Counted from the first letter of the stretch, positions 1-7,265 are shown. The stretch: 11,695 nucleotides of DNA from Clostridia bacterium (GCA_017472105.1 JAFUQY010000397.1:1-11695); one strand, 5' to 3'. Numbers and translations are program-made. The notes: generated from the letters alone by a model not told the origin.

Positions 1-1
1 A

Positions 2-1036
2 AGTCTCGGAATTTCCGCCGCGTCCGTGAGTCAGTGGGAATGCGGCAAAACTGCGCCGGATATTTCCCAGCTTCCCATTCTGGCGAATATTTTCGAGGTG
101 ACGACGGATCATCTTCTCGGCGTGGACGTGGACAGCAAGGAACAGGAAATCCAGCGGATCGTGAAGAAGGCGTTTGAATTTTATAAAAACAACCACGCCG
201 AATACGCAGTTCCGATTCTTGAAGAAGGACTTCGTCGATATCCAACCTCCCACAGACTTATGTTTCAGCTTGCCCGCGTTTATCAATCCTGCAAGCTAAA
301 GGCTGTCAGTGACGAAACCTGCGACCACTATAACAAAGAGATCATACGTCTCTGTGCAAAAGTGCGAAGTGAATCTACTGATGATCAGATACGCATCGGC
401 GCAACGCAAACACTCTGTTATACCTACTCCGATCTTGGAATGCTCAATGAAATTTCCGAGATCGCAAAAAGCCAGCCCAACATCTTTGCCACTCGGGAAG
501 TCTACGCATTGCTCGCACTCACCGGAACACAGAAATATGAATACAACCGTGTATATTTCACCAGACTGCTCGATACACTTCTCGGTACAATGAAGCGTTT
601 CAACAAACAATTGGATGACGGCTCCTATCCCTATTCCAAAGAGGAAGAGGCTGAAATTGCAAAAAAAGTTCTTGCGGTTTTCGACATTGTGTTTGAAGAC
701 GGCAATTACGGTTTCTTCCGTGGGCGGGTAATTCATCAGCACAAAATTCTTTCTGGATATTACAGTAAATGCGGTGATCGTGAAAATGCCCTGCATTATC
801 TGGAAGAAGCTGCACAACAGGCTGTTATTGCTGACACTGTTGACAAACCGCAGGAATCTTACACCTGTCTTCTTCTGCGTGGACGTCCTTTCGGTGAAGG
901 TATCCTCACCTCAAACGAAAACGCCTGCCTCTCCCTCCTGAACCACATGGCGCAGTCCTGCTTCGACTTCATCCGGGACGAGGAGCGATTCACCGCCGTC
1001 ACCGAACAGCTCAGTCCGCACGCCGCCGAACGGTAA
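2..1036 (+). CDS. XRE-family HTH regulator with TPR-like C-terminal region (5' end cut by window)
   Basis: The frame is open from the first bases of the window, so the true start lies upstream. A GTG at position 26 is only an internal Val codon. The first visible residues, LGISAASVSQWECGKTAPD, followed by ISQLPILANIFEVTTDHLLG, match the recognition helix and the fourth and fifth helices of Cro/C1-type (XRE) DNA-binding domains. About 30 N-terminal residues of that domain are therefore missing. The remaining roughly 300 residues are helical, with TPR-like stretches (around HAEYAVPILEEGLRRYPTS and YSKCGDRENALHYLEEAA). This suggests a regulator whose C-terminal superhelix senses a peptide, protein or small molecule; the ligand cannot be told. 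The middle of the gene (about 170-880) is visibly more AT-rich than the ends and the neighbouring genes. The gene ends 37 bases before the convergent aldolase gene. Confidence 0.85.
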   Translation, partial: SLGISAASVSQWECGKTAPDISQLPILANIFEVTTDHLLGVDVDSKEQEIQRIVKKAFEFYKNNHAEYAVPILEEGLRRYPTSHRLMFQLARVYQSCKLKAVSDETCDHYNKEIIRLCAKVRSESTDDQIRIGATQTLCYTYSDLGMLNEISEIAKSQPNIFATREVYALLALTGTQKYEYNRVYFTRLLDTLLGTMKRFNKQLDDGSYPYSKEEEAEIAKKVLAVFDIVFEDGNYGFFRGRVIHQHKILSGYYSKCGDRENALHYLEEAAQQAVIADTVDKPQESYTCLLLRGRPFGEGILTSNENACLSLLNHMAQSCFDFIRDEERFTAVTEQLSPHAAER

Positions 1037-1037
1037 T

Positions 1038-1063
1038 AAAAACCGGCAGCCGAAGCCACCGGT
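1038..1063 (-). terminator. Intrinsic terminator of the DapA-like gene
   Basis: Read on the minus strand, the hairpin is ACCGGTGGC-TTCG-GCTGCCGGT. It has a 9-bp stem including two G-T wobbles, capped by a C(UUCG)G tetraloop, and runs straight into TTTTATTA. It starts 11 bases after the stop codon of the minus-strand aldolase gene. On the plus strand the stem is not followed by a T-run, so it probably serves only the minus-strand gene. Confidence 0.85.
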
Positions 1064-1073
1064 ATGATTCGAT

Positions 1074-2027
1074 TCACAGCCCCAGTTTCTCTTCCATACG
1101 GCATGCCGCACGGTGCATCTGCTCCACGCACATGGCGTCGTACGGTCTGAAATCCGCCGTGTTTCTCGACTTTGCGTACAGCTGCATGGGATTGCCCGCG
1201 ATTTTTGCATGATGATACTTCGCCGTGATCGGGTATGCGAGGGATTCCGTGAACGCCGCGAGACTGAGAAAATCCGCGGCTTCCTCCGCCGTCTCCGGGT
1301 CGTTTGCCCAATTTTCGCACAGCCACACGTACAGCTTCGGATGGAAGTTCGCCATGATGCCGCAGTAACCCGCACTGCCGGATTTCAGGCACGGCAGAAG
1401 CGTCTGGGCGTTGGCGTTGAACAGCAGAAGCTCCGTACCGGCGAGGATTTTCATCCGTCTGCCGATCTCGTCCGCGTCACAGCAAGTGTCCTTGATGAAC
1501 CGGAATCTCTCCGTCGACACCGCCCAGCGGAGCATCTCCGGCGTCAGAAGGCGCTTGTACGGTGACGGGCATTCGTACAGTCCGAGCTTCGTCTCCTCCG
1601 GCAGCTTCGCAATCAGCTTTTCGCAGTCACGGATCCAATTTCCGTCGGATGTGTTCGCGATATCCATGCGGTTGGTGATGAGGATGACGGCGTCCGCTCC
1701 GGTTTCGGCAATGCGGTTCAGCTCCCGCACCTGATCGTCAGACGCGTCGGAGACATGCCCGGATGAAACAATCGTCATTGGTTTCCGGGATTTGTCGGTT
1801 CTCGCCAGAGCATCTGCGGTATTTTTCACGGTACGCGTCAGCTTCACGCGGTCATCCTCGCCGAGGAACCAGATTTCGCTCGACTGACAGGACGCAAAAA
1901 TCCCGCCGCATCCCATACGCCAGTACCATTCGGTCAGAGCCGCGACTCCGCCGTAGTCCACTGTGCCGTCCGTGTTGTAAGGCGTAATCATCGTCGGATA
2001 CGCGCCGCGATTGTAGATCTTTTCCAT
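1074..2027 (-). CDS. DapA/NAL-superfamily class I aldolase or lyase (dihydrodipicolinate synthase family)
   Basis: The 317-residue protein has the length and order of motifs of the DHDPS / N-acetylneuraminate lyase TIM-barrel family, which uses a Schiff-base lysine to add to or cleave pyruvate-type or related ketoacids. Lys179 in FRFIKD is the expected Schiff-base residue, and Tyr151 in LYECPSP corresponds to the tyrosine that precedes it. The usual GTTGE carboxylate-binding loop reads CQSSE at 47-51, so the substrate probably differs from that of true DapA. The ATG at 2027 is preceded by GGAGG six bases upstream. A near-consensus promoter and a strong terminator frame it as a single-gene transcript. 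The divergent gene is a GH127-like protein, which suggests catabolism of a sugar acid or other sugar derivative rather than lysine synthesis; that is inference. Confidence 0.85.
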   Translation of the reverse strand: MEKIYNRGAYPTMITPYNTDGTVDYGGVAALTEWYWRMGCGGIFASCQSSEIWFLGEDDRVKLTRTVKNTADALARTDKSRKPMTIVSSGHVSDASDDQVRELNRIAETGADAVILITNRMDIANTSDGNWIRDCEKLIAKLPEETKLGLYECPSPYKRLLTPEMLRWAVSTERFRFIKDTCCDADEIGRRMKILAGTELLLFNANAQTLLPCLKSGSAGYCGIMANFHPKLYVWLCENWANDPETAEEAADFLSLAAFTESLAYPITAKYHHAKIAGNPMQLYAKSRNTADFRPYDAMCVEQMHRAACRMEEKLGL

Positions 2028-2059
2028 GCCGTGCCTCCGGTAAATTTGTTGTTACTTCG

Positions 2060-2088
2060 GTTATACCACATCCGGGCGGCGTTGTCAA
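2060..2088 (-). promoter_or_regulatory. Promoter of the DapA-like gene
   Basis: On the minus strand, -35 TTGACA (2088-2083) is followed by a 17-base spacer and -10 TATAAC (2065-2060). A TG dinucleotide one base before the -10 box would also make it an extended -10 promoter. The predicted start of transcription is near 2053, giving a short leader with GGAGG before the ATG at 2027. Confidence 0.85.
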
Positions 2089-2101
2089 GCACTTTTTTCT
2101 G

Positions 2102-2130
2102 TTGACAAATCGGTGCGGAAACTATATAAT
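2102..2130 (+). promoter_or_regulatory. Consensus promoter of the GH127-like gene
   Basis: TTGACA (2102-2107), a spacer of exactly 17 bases and TATAAT (2125-2130) form a perfect consensus housekeeping promoter. Transcription should start near 2137, about 20 bases before the ATG at 2157. The -35 box lies only 13 bases from the -35 box of the divergent promoter, so the two polymerase sites overlap. Confidence 0.9.
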
Positions 2131-2156
2131 GAAGAAAAAACACCTGAGGTACAGTT

Positions 2157-3743
2157 ATGGAATTCAAGAAAACCGTCAGCTGCAATACGCACGATCTCGA
2201 TCTCGCCATCCGCGAAGGCATGCGTCCGATGCAGACCTTCTTCGACCCGACGCGGGACAACCTGCCCTTCTTCGGCAACGAAATGGCACCGGACTGCCGA
2301 AATTCCCACCATCCCACGTTCAGTGCGGCACACATTCCCGGACGCTGGCTCTGCGCGCTCCTGCATGCGGAGGAAGTGACCGGCATTCCGGCAGACCCGG
2401 CGGCGGTGGAAAATCTCCGCAGATGGGCGTTTGCGACTCTGGAAAAGCATCCGATCGGGTTCCCGGCGTGCATGGACTTTGACAAAATGGAGTTCATCGA
2501 CGCAACCGACCTGCACAATCTCCGCGAAATCATGCATGCCCTGTTCGCTCTGGTGAAGTGGAGACGGGACGATCATGCACGGGAGCTTGCACTTGGCGTC
2601 ATCCGTGCGTTCAACCGGTATTTCGATTTTGACACCGCGAAGTTTGACGAAGAAGCCTACACCCGCGAGACCGGTGCGAAAGCGATGTACAGCTGCTGTG
2701 CGCCGTCGGAGGGACTTCTCTTCCCGGTTCACTTCGGACGCTACATCGGGCCTCTGGTGAAGTTCTGGCGCGCGTCCGGCGAACCCGAGGCACTGGAGCA
2801 GGCAATCCGTCTCAAGGACACCTGCTTCACCCACATCCTCCTCGAAGACGGGGATTACGACGCTGTCCGCTTCGGCAGTCACACCCACTCCACGACCGCG
2901 ATGATCTCCTCTCTCGCACAGCTCGGCGACGTCACGAACGATCCCGCAGTTTTCCGCCGCATCGACGCATTCTTCAGAAACGGACTGCGGAAAATCGCGC
3001 TCCCGTTCGGCTGGTGCATCGAAGGCAACGGACGCCGCGATATCGTCGGGGAAATCAACAACACCTCCGACATCATGGAAGCGTGCCTCATCATGGGACG
3101 ACACGGGTACGGAGGATACTACGCCATGGCGGAACAGATTCTCCGGGCGCATTTTCTGCCGTCCCAGCTGCTCGATCCCTGCTTTATTCCCGAGGACGAG
3201 GACGAATCCCACGCGGATACCTACCGGATGGCAAGCCGCAGTGTTGGTTCGTTCGGATTCCCGACGCCGTACGGTCACGAGGATCATCCCGGCGCGTGGA
3301 TTTCGTTCAACTGGGACATCGTGGGCGGCGGCGTGAACGGTCTCTGCGAAGCGTACAAGGCATGCTCCGCGTTCGAGGACGGCGTGCTGACAATTCCGCT
3401 TCACTTTGCGGCTGAGCGCGACACACACGTCACGACCGATCCGTACCGCAATGACGGCGTCATGCGTATCACCGCCAAGCAGGACAATCTGTGCATGAAG
3501 ATCCGCATTCCCGCGCGTGCATCGGTGAAATCGGTGAGCGTTCCGTACACATGCGAGGGTGAATGGCTGTATCCCGCTCCCGTGAAGGCAGGCGAAACCG
3601 TTCAGCTCGCGTTTGACTTTGCGGTGCGCGATATCACCTACGACTTCCGCGGCAGACGGATCACGTTCCGCTGGAGAGGCGAAGAGGTAATCGCTGCAAA
3701 CAACGGTGAGAGACGGCTGTGTTACTTCCCGGATCTTGAATAA
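2157..3743 (+). CDS. GH127/DUF1680-like putative glycoside hydrolase
   Basis: The product is 528 residues with no signal peptide, hence cytoplasmic. Residues about 1-400 are helical with conserved-looking aromatic, His and Cys positions (for example YSCCAPSEG, GSHTHSTTAM and WCIEGNG), as expected of an (alpha/alpha)6 six-hairpin barrel. The C-terminal 120 residues look like the beta-sandwich of the GH127/DUF1680 beta-L-arabinofuranosidase-like group: MKIRIPA, then a GEWLYP stretch, then KAGETVQLAFDF and a closing FRWRGEEVIA. I recognise the fold style rather than a specific enzyme; a heptosidase, arabinofuranosidase or unsaturated-sugar hydrolase role are all possible. GAGGT lies six bases before the ATG. 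It shares its control region with the DapA-like gene, pointing to one sugar-degradation function. Confidence 0.6.
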   Translation: MEFKKTVSCNTHDLDLAIREGMRPMQTFFDPTRDNLPFFGNEMAPDCRNSHHPTFSAAHIPGRWLCALLHAEEVTGIPADPAAVENLRRWAFATLEKHPIGFPACMDFDKMEFIDATDLHNLREIMHALFALVKWRRDDHARELALGVIRAFNRYFDFDTAKFDEEAYTRETGAKAMYSCCAPSEGLLFPVHFGRYIGPLVKFWRASGEPEALEQAIRLKDTCFTHILLEDGDYDAVRFGSHTHSTTAMISSLAQLGDVTNDPAVFRRIDAFFRNGLRKIALPFGWCIEGNGRRDIVGEINNTSDIMEACLIMGRHGYGGYYAMAEQILRAHFLPSQLLDPCFIPEDEDESHADTYRMASRSVGSFGFPTPYGHEDHPGAWISFNWDIVGGGVNGLCEAYKACSAFEDGVLTIPLHFAAERDTHVTTDPYRNDGVMRITAKQDNLCMKIRIPARASVKSVSVPYTCEGEWLYPAPVKAGETVQLAFDFAVRDITYDFRGRRITFRWRGEEVIAANNGERRLCYFPDLE

Positions 3744-3751
3744 ACAAAAAG

Positions 3752-3782
3752 TCCCGGACTCCGTGTGAGAATCCGGGATTTT
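3752..3782 (+). terminator. Bidirectional-looking intrinsic terminator between convergent genes
   Basis: TCCCGGA (3752-3758) pairs perfectly with TCCGGGA (3772-3778). An inner CTC/GAG pair and a CGTGT loop are also present, followed by TTTTGTT. An AAAAA run at 3746-3750 gives the opposite strand a U-tract, so it could also end the minus-strand transporter operon, whose last stop codon is at 3790. Confidence 0.85.
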
Positions 3783-3789
3783 GTTATGC

Positions 3790-4620
3790 TTACAGAATTT
3801 TCGAGAGGAAATCCTTCAGTCTGGGGTGCTTGGGATTGCCGAAGAATTCTGCCGGCGCCGCTTCCTCGAGGATTTTGCCTTCGTCGATGAAGACCACGCG
3901 GTTGGCAACTTCCTTCGCAAAGCCCATTTCGTGGGTTACGATGACCATCGTCAGGCCTTCGCGTGCCAGCGTCTTCATCAGATCGAGAACCTCGCCGACC
4001 ATTTCGGGGTCAAGTGCGGAGGTGGGCTCGTCGAAGAGGATGACGTCGGGGTTCATCGCCATCGCACGGATGATCGCCACACGCTGCTTCTGACCGCCGG
4101 AGAGCGTGGACGGGTAAACGTCAGCCTTGTCCTCAAGACCGATCCGCTTGAGAAGGCGTTCAGCGTTCGCGCGTGCTTCGGCTCTGATCTTCTGCTTGTC
4201 CGTCGTGATGGGAGTCGGCTCCAGCTTCTTGTCCGCCTTGCGGAAGGTGTTGGTAAACTTCACCCACGCGTTGCGGGACTTCGCTTTCCGCAGATCCTCC
4301 AGACCGATGTGCACGGGTGCGAGCATAATGTTCTGGATGACGGTCTTGTTGTTGAAGAGGTTGAACTGCTGGAACACCATGCCCATTTTGCGGCGGTGTA
4401 CGTTGATGTCGACCTTCATGTCGGCGATGTCCACACCACCGAAGATGATCTGACCGCCGGACGGGTCCTCCATGCAGTTGAGACAGCGCAGGAACGTGCT
4501 CTTGCCGCATCCGGACGGGCCGAGAACGCAGATGATATCGCCCTTGTTCACGGTGATGTCGATGCCCTTGAGCACCTCTTTGTCACCGAAGTTTTTTTGC
4601 AGGTTAATTACGTCGATCAC
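3790..4620 (-). CDS. Polar amino-acid ABC transporter, ATP-binding protein (GlnQ/HisP type)
   Basis: This is the ATPase of the amino-acid importer. Walker A is GPSGCGKST (34-42), the Q-loop glutamine is about 84, the ABC signature LSGGQ is 173-177, Walker B VILFDE ends at Glu198, and the H-loop histidine is 230. The downstream segment [15 protein letters not shown] is typical of the polar amino-acid subfamily. It is 276 residues against roughly 240 for the family; the excess is a basic insertion of about 35 residues at roughly 109-146, between the Q-loop region and the signature. Translation starts at GTG 4620, inside the last 17 bases of the permease gene, so the two are translationally coupled. 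GGAG lies about 11 bases upstream. The substrate cannot be assigned. Confidence 0.93.
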   Translation of the reverse strand: MIDVINLQKNFGDKEVLKGIDITVNKGDIICVLGPSGCGKSTFLRCLNCMEDPSGGQIIFGGVDIADMKVDINVHRRKMGMVFQQFNLFNNKTVIQNIMLAPVHIGLEDLRKAKSRNAWVKFTNTFRKADKKLEPTPITTDKQKIRAEARANAERLLKRIGLEDKADVYPSTLSGGQKQRVAIIRAMAMNPDVILFDEPTSALDPEMVGEVLDLMKTLAREGLTMVIVTHEMGFAKEVANRVVFIDEGKILEEAAPAEFFGNPKHPRLKDFLSKIL

Positions 4621-5314
4621 TTTTTCTCAGGCTCCTTTCCATCAGCTTGATGAGCAGTGTGATGAGCATTACGAGAGCGATATAAATGATCGCCATGGTC
4701 AGATACGGCACCATGAATTCATAGGAATTGGAGCCGATGTAGTTGAATGCCACGTAAAGGTCCGCCGCGCCGACGAAGGATACAACGGAGGTTTCCTTGA
4801 TGAGCGCGATGAACTCGTTGCCGAGGGTCGGCAGAATATTCTTCACCGCCTGCGGAATGACGATCTTCATCATGGTGGTGCCGAAGGAAAGACCGACAGC
4901 ACGTCCGGCTTCCATCTGACCGCCGTCGACGGAGAGAATACCGCCGCGCATGATTTCGGATATGTATGCACCGCTGTTTAAGCCGAATACCGCGATTGCC
5001 ACGTTGACGCCGGACATGTTCACGCCGATCAGGGGGAGCATGACGTAGTAGAACAGAAGGAGCTGTACTACCATAGGCGTGCCGCGGAAGAAGCCGACAT
5101 AGAAGGTGCAGATGCCGTTGAGGACCTTCGGCAGGGTCTTGTATTTCGGAATCACGCGGACGGTCGCGATCAGGGTACCGATGACGATACCGATAATCAG
5201 ACCGAGCACCGCGATGATGCAGGTATTCTGAAGACCTTCGATGACCTTCACGTACCCGCCCTCATCCACGAGGATCCGGATAAAGTTTGCTAATTTTTTC
5301 TCAAAACTTCCCAT
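4604..5314 (-). CDS. Polar amino-acid ABC transporter, permease (HisM/GlnP type)
   Basis: The inner-membrane subunit has 236 residues from the chosen ATG. Several hydrophobic spans are visible, roughly 30-51, 68-97, 102-122, 175-192 and 204-224. The family signature [16 protein letters not shown] (75-90) and the EAA loop EAGRAVGLS (135-143), which docks on the ATPase, are intact. The frame is open to a GTG at 5335, but that codon directly follows a hairpin. The ATG at 5314 has AAAGGA just upstream and starts at MGSFEKK, so I prefer it. The gene is downstream of the binding-protein gene, separated by about 115 bases that hold the hairpin, and it overlaps the ATPase gene by 17 bases. Confidence 0.92.
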   Translation of the reverse strand: MGSFEKKLANFIRILVDEGGYVKVIEGLQNTCIIAVLGLIIGIVIGTLIATVRVIPKYKTLPKVLNGICTFYVGFFRGTPMVVQLLLFYYVMLPLIGVNMSGVNVAIAVFGLNSGAYISEIMRGGILSVDGGQMEAGRAVGLSFGTTMMKIVIPQAVKNILPTLGNEFIALIKETSVVSFVGAADLYVAFNYIGSNSYEFMVPYLTMAIIYIALVMLITLLIKLMERSLRKSDRRN

Positions 5315-5332
5315 TTTGTCCTTTATGCAAAA

Positions 5333-5372
5333 CACGCTGCTCTTCCGTCGGTTGGGTAAACGAAAGAGCAGC
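5333..5372 (-). promoter_or_regulatory. Intercistronic hairpin between binding-protein and permease genes
   Basis: On the minus strand GCTGCTCTT (5372-5364) pairs perfectly with AAGAGCAGC (5344-5336) across a 19-base loop. After three bases (GTG) comes a short TTTT. Such a structure between a binding-protein gene and its permease gene commonly acts as an mRNA-stabilising or partial-termination element that raises expression of the binding protein over the membrane parts. The T-run is short, so full termination is unlikely. Confidence 0.65.
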
Positions 5373-5429
5373 TGTTTCAGTCAGTGATTGATGCTTACTC
5401 GGTTGGCTCGATAGCCGGATTTCCGCTGA

Positions 5430-6269
5430 TTAGTTTAATTCGTTGAACGCTTCAACAATTGCAGCAGCGGGAGCAGCGTCGATGATAACGTACTTGAGGT
5501 TGCCGTTGATGAGGTCCTGAACTGCGAGAGAGCCGTTCTTGTAGCCTACACATTCAACGGGAAGACCGTTAAAGCCCCAGTCAGCGTCGCCTTCCACGTA
5601 GAACTGGCCGGTGGTGCCGGTCTGTACGCCTACCTTGGTGGTCTTGTCGAGGCCGTTGAGGATTGCTTCAACAGCAGCGCCGTCAGCACATGCGTCGAAG
5701 GTGGTGTCGTCAGCGAGGGTGATGAGCTTCTGGGATGCCTTGTAGTAGGAATCGGTGAAAGAAACGTATTCCTTGCGTTCTTCGTTGATGGTCAGACCTG
5801 CCATAGCGATGTCGCACTTCTGCTGACCGACGGAGAGACATACAGCGTCAAAGTCCATGTTGGAGATAACGAGTTCGAGACCGAGTTCCTGTGCGAGAAG
5901 GGACGCGATTTCCATGTCGATGCCGTAGTAGGATTCGCCCACGGTGTATTCGAAGGGTTCGAAAGCAGCGTTGGTAGCAACTACGAGCTGATCCTTGGAT
6001 TCGTCAAGAGCAGCGGAGGTAACAGCGGTGGGAGTGCCGTCGCCGAAGTACTTGTTGCAGATTTCTTCGAAAGTGCCGTCAGCCATGATCTTTGCGATGA
6101 AAGCGTTGGTCTTTTCGAGAAGTTCGGGCTGGTTCTTATCAACGCCGAATGCGTAGTCTTCCTGGGTGAGTTCGATTTCAACGACCTTCACGCCGGTGGA
6201 GCCGCCGCAGGATGCGAATACGAAAGTCAGCATCAGAGCAGCGAGAGCGAGAGAGATGATCTTTTTCAT
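5430..6269 (-). CDS. Amino-acid ABC transporter substrate-binding lipoprotein, apparently circularly permuted
   Basis: The 279-residue SBP_bac_3-type protein captures an amino acid outside the cell for the downstream permease and ATPase. A lipoprotein signal (MKKII, hydrophobic core, lipobox FASC with Cys21) leads the protein. The core begins at 94 with QLVVATNAAFEPFEY, then GIDMEIA (116-122), AGLTINEERKE with Arg165 (the usual carboxylate binder), TGTTG (217-221) and VIIDAAPA with Asp264. Oddly, residues about 28-76 (ELTQEDYAFGVDKNQPELL then a KADGTF-type helix ending KYFG) are what normally ends this family. The protein stops at 279, just where that segment would follow. ATG 6269 has GGAG eight bases upstream. 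A longer reading from 6326 would start at the -10 box and is rejected. Confidence 0.93.
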   Translation of the reverse strand: MKKIISLALAALMLTFVFASCGGSTGVKVVEIELTQEDYAFGVDKNQPELLEKTNAFIAKIMADGTFEEICNKYFGDGTPTAVTSAALDESKDQLVVATNAAFEPFEYTVGESYYGIDMEIASLLAQELGLELVISNMDFDAVCLSVGQQKCDIAMAGLTINEERKEYVSFTDSYYKASQKLITLADDTTFDACADGAAVEAILNGLDKTTKVGVQTGTTGQFYVEGDADWGFNGLPVECVGYKNGSLAVQDLINGNLKYVIIDAAPAAAIVEAFNELN

Positions 6270-6296
6270 GTCTTGTCTCCTGAATGATTTTGTTTT

Positions 6297-6312
6297 TGAT
6301 ATGAAGATATCA
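6297..6312. promoter_or_regulatory. Inverted repeat TGATAT-N4-ATATCA in the transporter leader
   Basis: A perfect 6-bp inverted repeat with a GAAG/CTTC centre lies 15 to 30 bases downstream of the -10 box and about 30 bases before the binding-protein start codon. It could be an operator for a dimeric repressor or a small leader hairpin. Nothing in the window identifies the factor. Confidence 0.4.
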
Positions 6313-6326
6313 TTTGAGGGTATCAT

Positions 6327-6355
6327 ATTATAACATCTCCCGCCCGGAAAAGCAA
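6327..6355 (-). promoter_or_regulatory. Promoter of the amino-acid transporter operon
   Basis: On the minus strand, TTGCTT (6355-6350), 17 bases and a perfect TATAAT (6332-6327) precede the binding-protein gene. Transcription should start near 6320, giving a leader of about 50 bases. This supports translation starting at 6269 rather than 6326. Confidence 0.8.
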
Positions 6356-6572
6356 GACCTAAAGCTAAAAATTATTCACTGTTTTTGAATGTTTTTTCGC
6401 CTGATTTTGGAAGAAATCTCAATATTCCGCATAAATACAAGCCGGCTATAAGAAAATCCTGTAATACTGTGCCGTTTCAGGTGAAAATCGTCCACAATTC
6501 CGGAAAACGGGATGTATAGAAGAAATGCATGTCGGTTATGCTGTAAACAAATCCAAACCCACGGAGGCAGTC
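6356..6572. other. Upstream part of the divergent gap between transporter operon and tepA-like gene
   Basis: The whole gap from 6270 to 6572 is about 300 bases. Its left part holds the transporter promoter and inverted repeat listed separately. The rest is AT-rich and holds no ORF that looks real. A weak plus-strand promoter candidate is TCCACA (6491-6496), 18 bases, TATAGA (6515-6520), with a TTCCGGAA palindrome (6498-6505) in its spacer. I see no terminator or RNA gene here. Confidence 0.35.
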
Positions 6573-7265
6573 ATGGAAGAAAACAGAAACGAAAAGAACA
6601 CGGAGAAGGACACCCCGGAGAGCATCAGGAGCACCGGAAGCGTCATTTCCTCATCCGGCGAGGAGACGATCCACTGTCTCACCGTCATCGGGCAGATTGA
6701 GGGACACTACGCGCTCGGCGACGGACAGAAGGCAACCAAATACGAGCACCTGATCCCGCTGCTGGTATCCATTGAGGAAAGCCGCGAGATCGACGGGATG
6801 CTCATGGTGCTGAACACAATGGGCGGAGACGTCGAGGCGGGACTGGCACTGGCGGAAATGGTCGCGAGCATGTCCAAACCCACAGTCTCCCTCGTGCTCG
6901 GAGGCGGACATTCCATCGACGTTCCGCTTGCCGTATCGGCGAAAAAATCCTTCATCGTGCCGTCCGCGACCATGACCATTCACCCCGTCCGGATCAGCGG
7001 AACCGTCATCGGCGCACCGCAGTCGTTCTACTACTTCGAGCAGATGCAGGACAGGATCATCCGCTTTGTCACGGAGCATTCCGCCGTCAGTGAAGAGACC
7101 TTCCGCTCGCTCCTCATGAGGACGGATCAGATTGCCACGGACGTCGGCTCGATCGTAGAAGGCACGGAGGCGAAGGAAATCGGGCTCATCGACGAAACGG
7201 GCGGTGTCAGCGATGCCCTTGCCGCACTGCGGACGATGATCCGGGAACACAAAACCTCATATTAA
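6573..7265 (+). CDS. tepA: ClpP-class serine protease homologue, TepA (translocation-enhancing protein) type
   Basis: The 230-residue protein has the ClpP/crotonase fold order. NTMGGDVEAGLALAEM (81-96) is the oxyanion-side motif. Ser114 in GGGHSIDVP is the nucleophile, His137 in ATMTIHPVR is the general base, and Asp190 in IATDVG is the likely third triad residue. IVPSATMTIHP and EAKEIGLIDETGG are the hallmarks by which I recognise TepA/YmfB of Bacillus. There is no signal peptide, but the first 30 residues are charged and low-complexity. The in-frame ATG at 6525 has no ribosome site, whereas ATG 6573 has GGAGG five bases upstream, so 6573 is taken. In Bacillus the gene sits by spoIIIE; here it stands alone. 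The cellular substrate is unclear, as it is for the family. Confidence 0.85.
   Translation: MEENRNEKNTEKDTPESIRSTGSVISSSGEETIHCLTVIGQIEGHYALGDGQKATKYEHLIPLLVSIEESREIDGMLMVLNTMGGDVEAGLALAEMVASMSKPTVSLVLGGGHSIDVPLAVSAKKSFIVPSATMTIHPVRISGTVIGAPQSFYYFEQMQDRIIRFVTEHSAVSEETFRSLLMRTDQIATDVGSIVEGTEAKEIGLIDETGGVSDALAALRTMIREHKTSY

Noticed and set aside
2085..3428. A 447-codon minus-strand open frame opposite the GH127-like gene
   Set aside because: Its composition is that of an antisense shadow of a GC-rich gene. The plus-strand frame has a consensus promoter, ribosome site and family-like features.
5394..5440. A possible -1 frameshift at A-TTA-AAC by the binding-protein stop, adding about 14 residues (IKLISGNPAIEPTE)
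   Set aside because: The P-site codon TTA would re-pair badly with ATT, the hairpin is too far downstream to stimulate slippage, and the added peptide does not restore the missing family C-terminus.
6270..6326. Longer start for the binding protein at 6326
   Set aside because: The codon abuts the -10 box, upstream of the predicted transcript start, and would bury the lipoprotein signal behind 19 residues. The ATG at 6269 has a ribosome site and begins a normal signal peptide.
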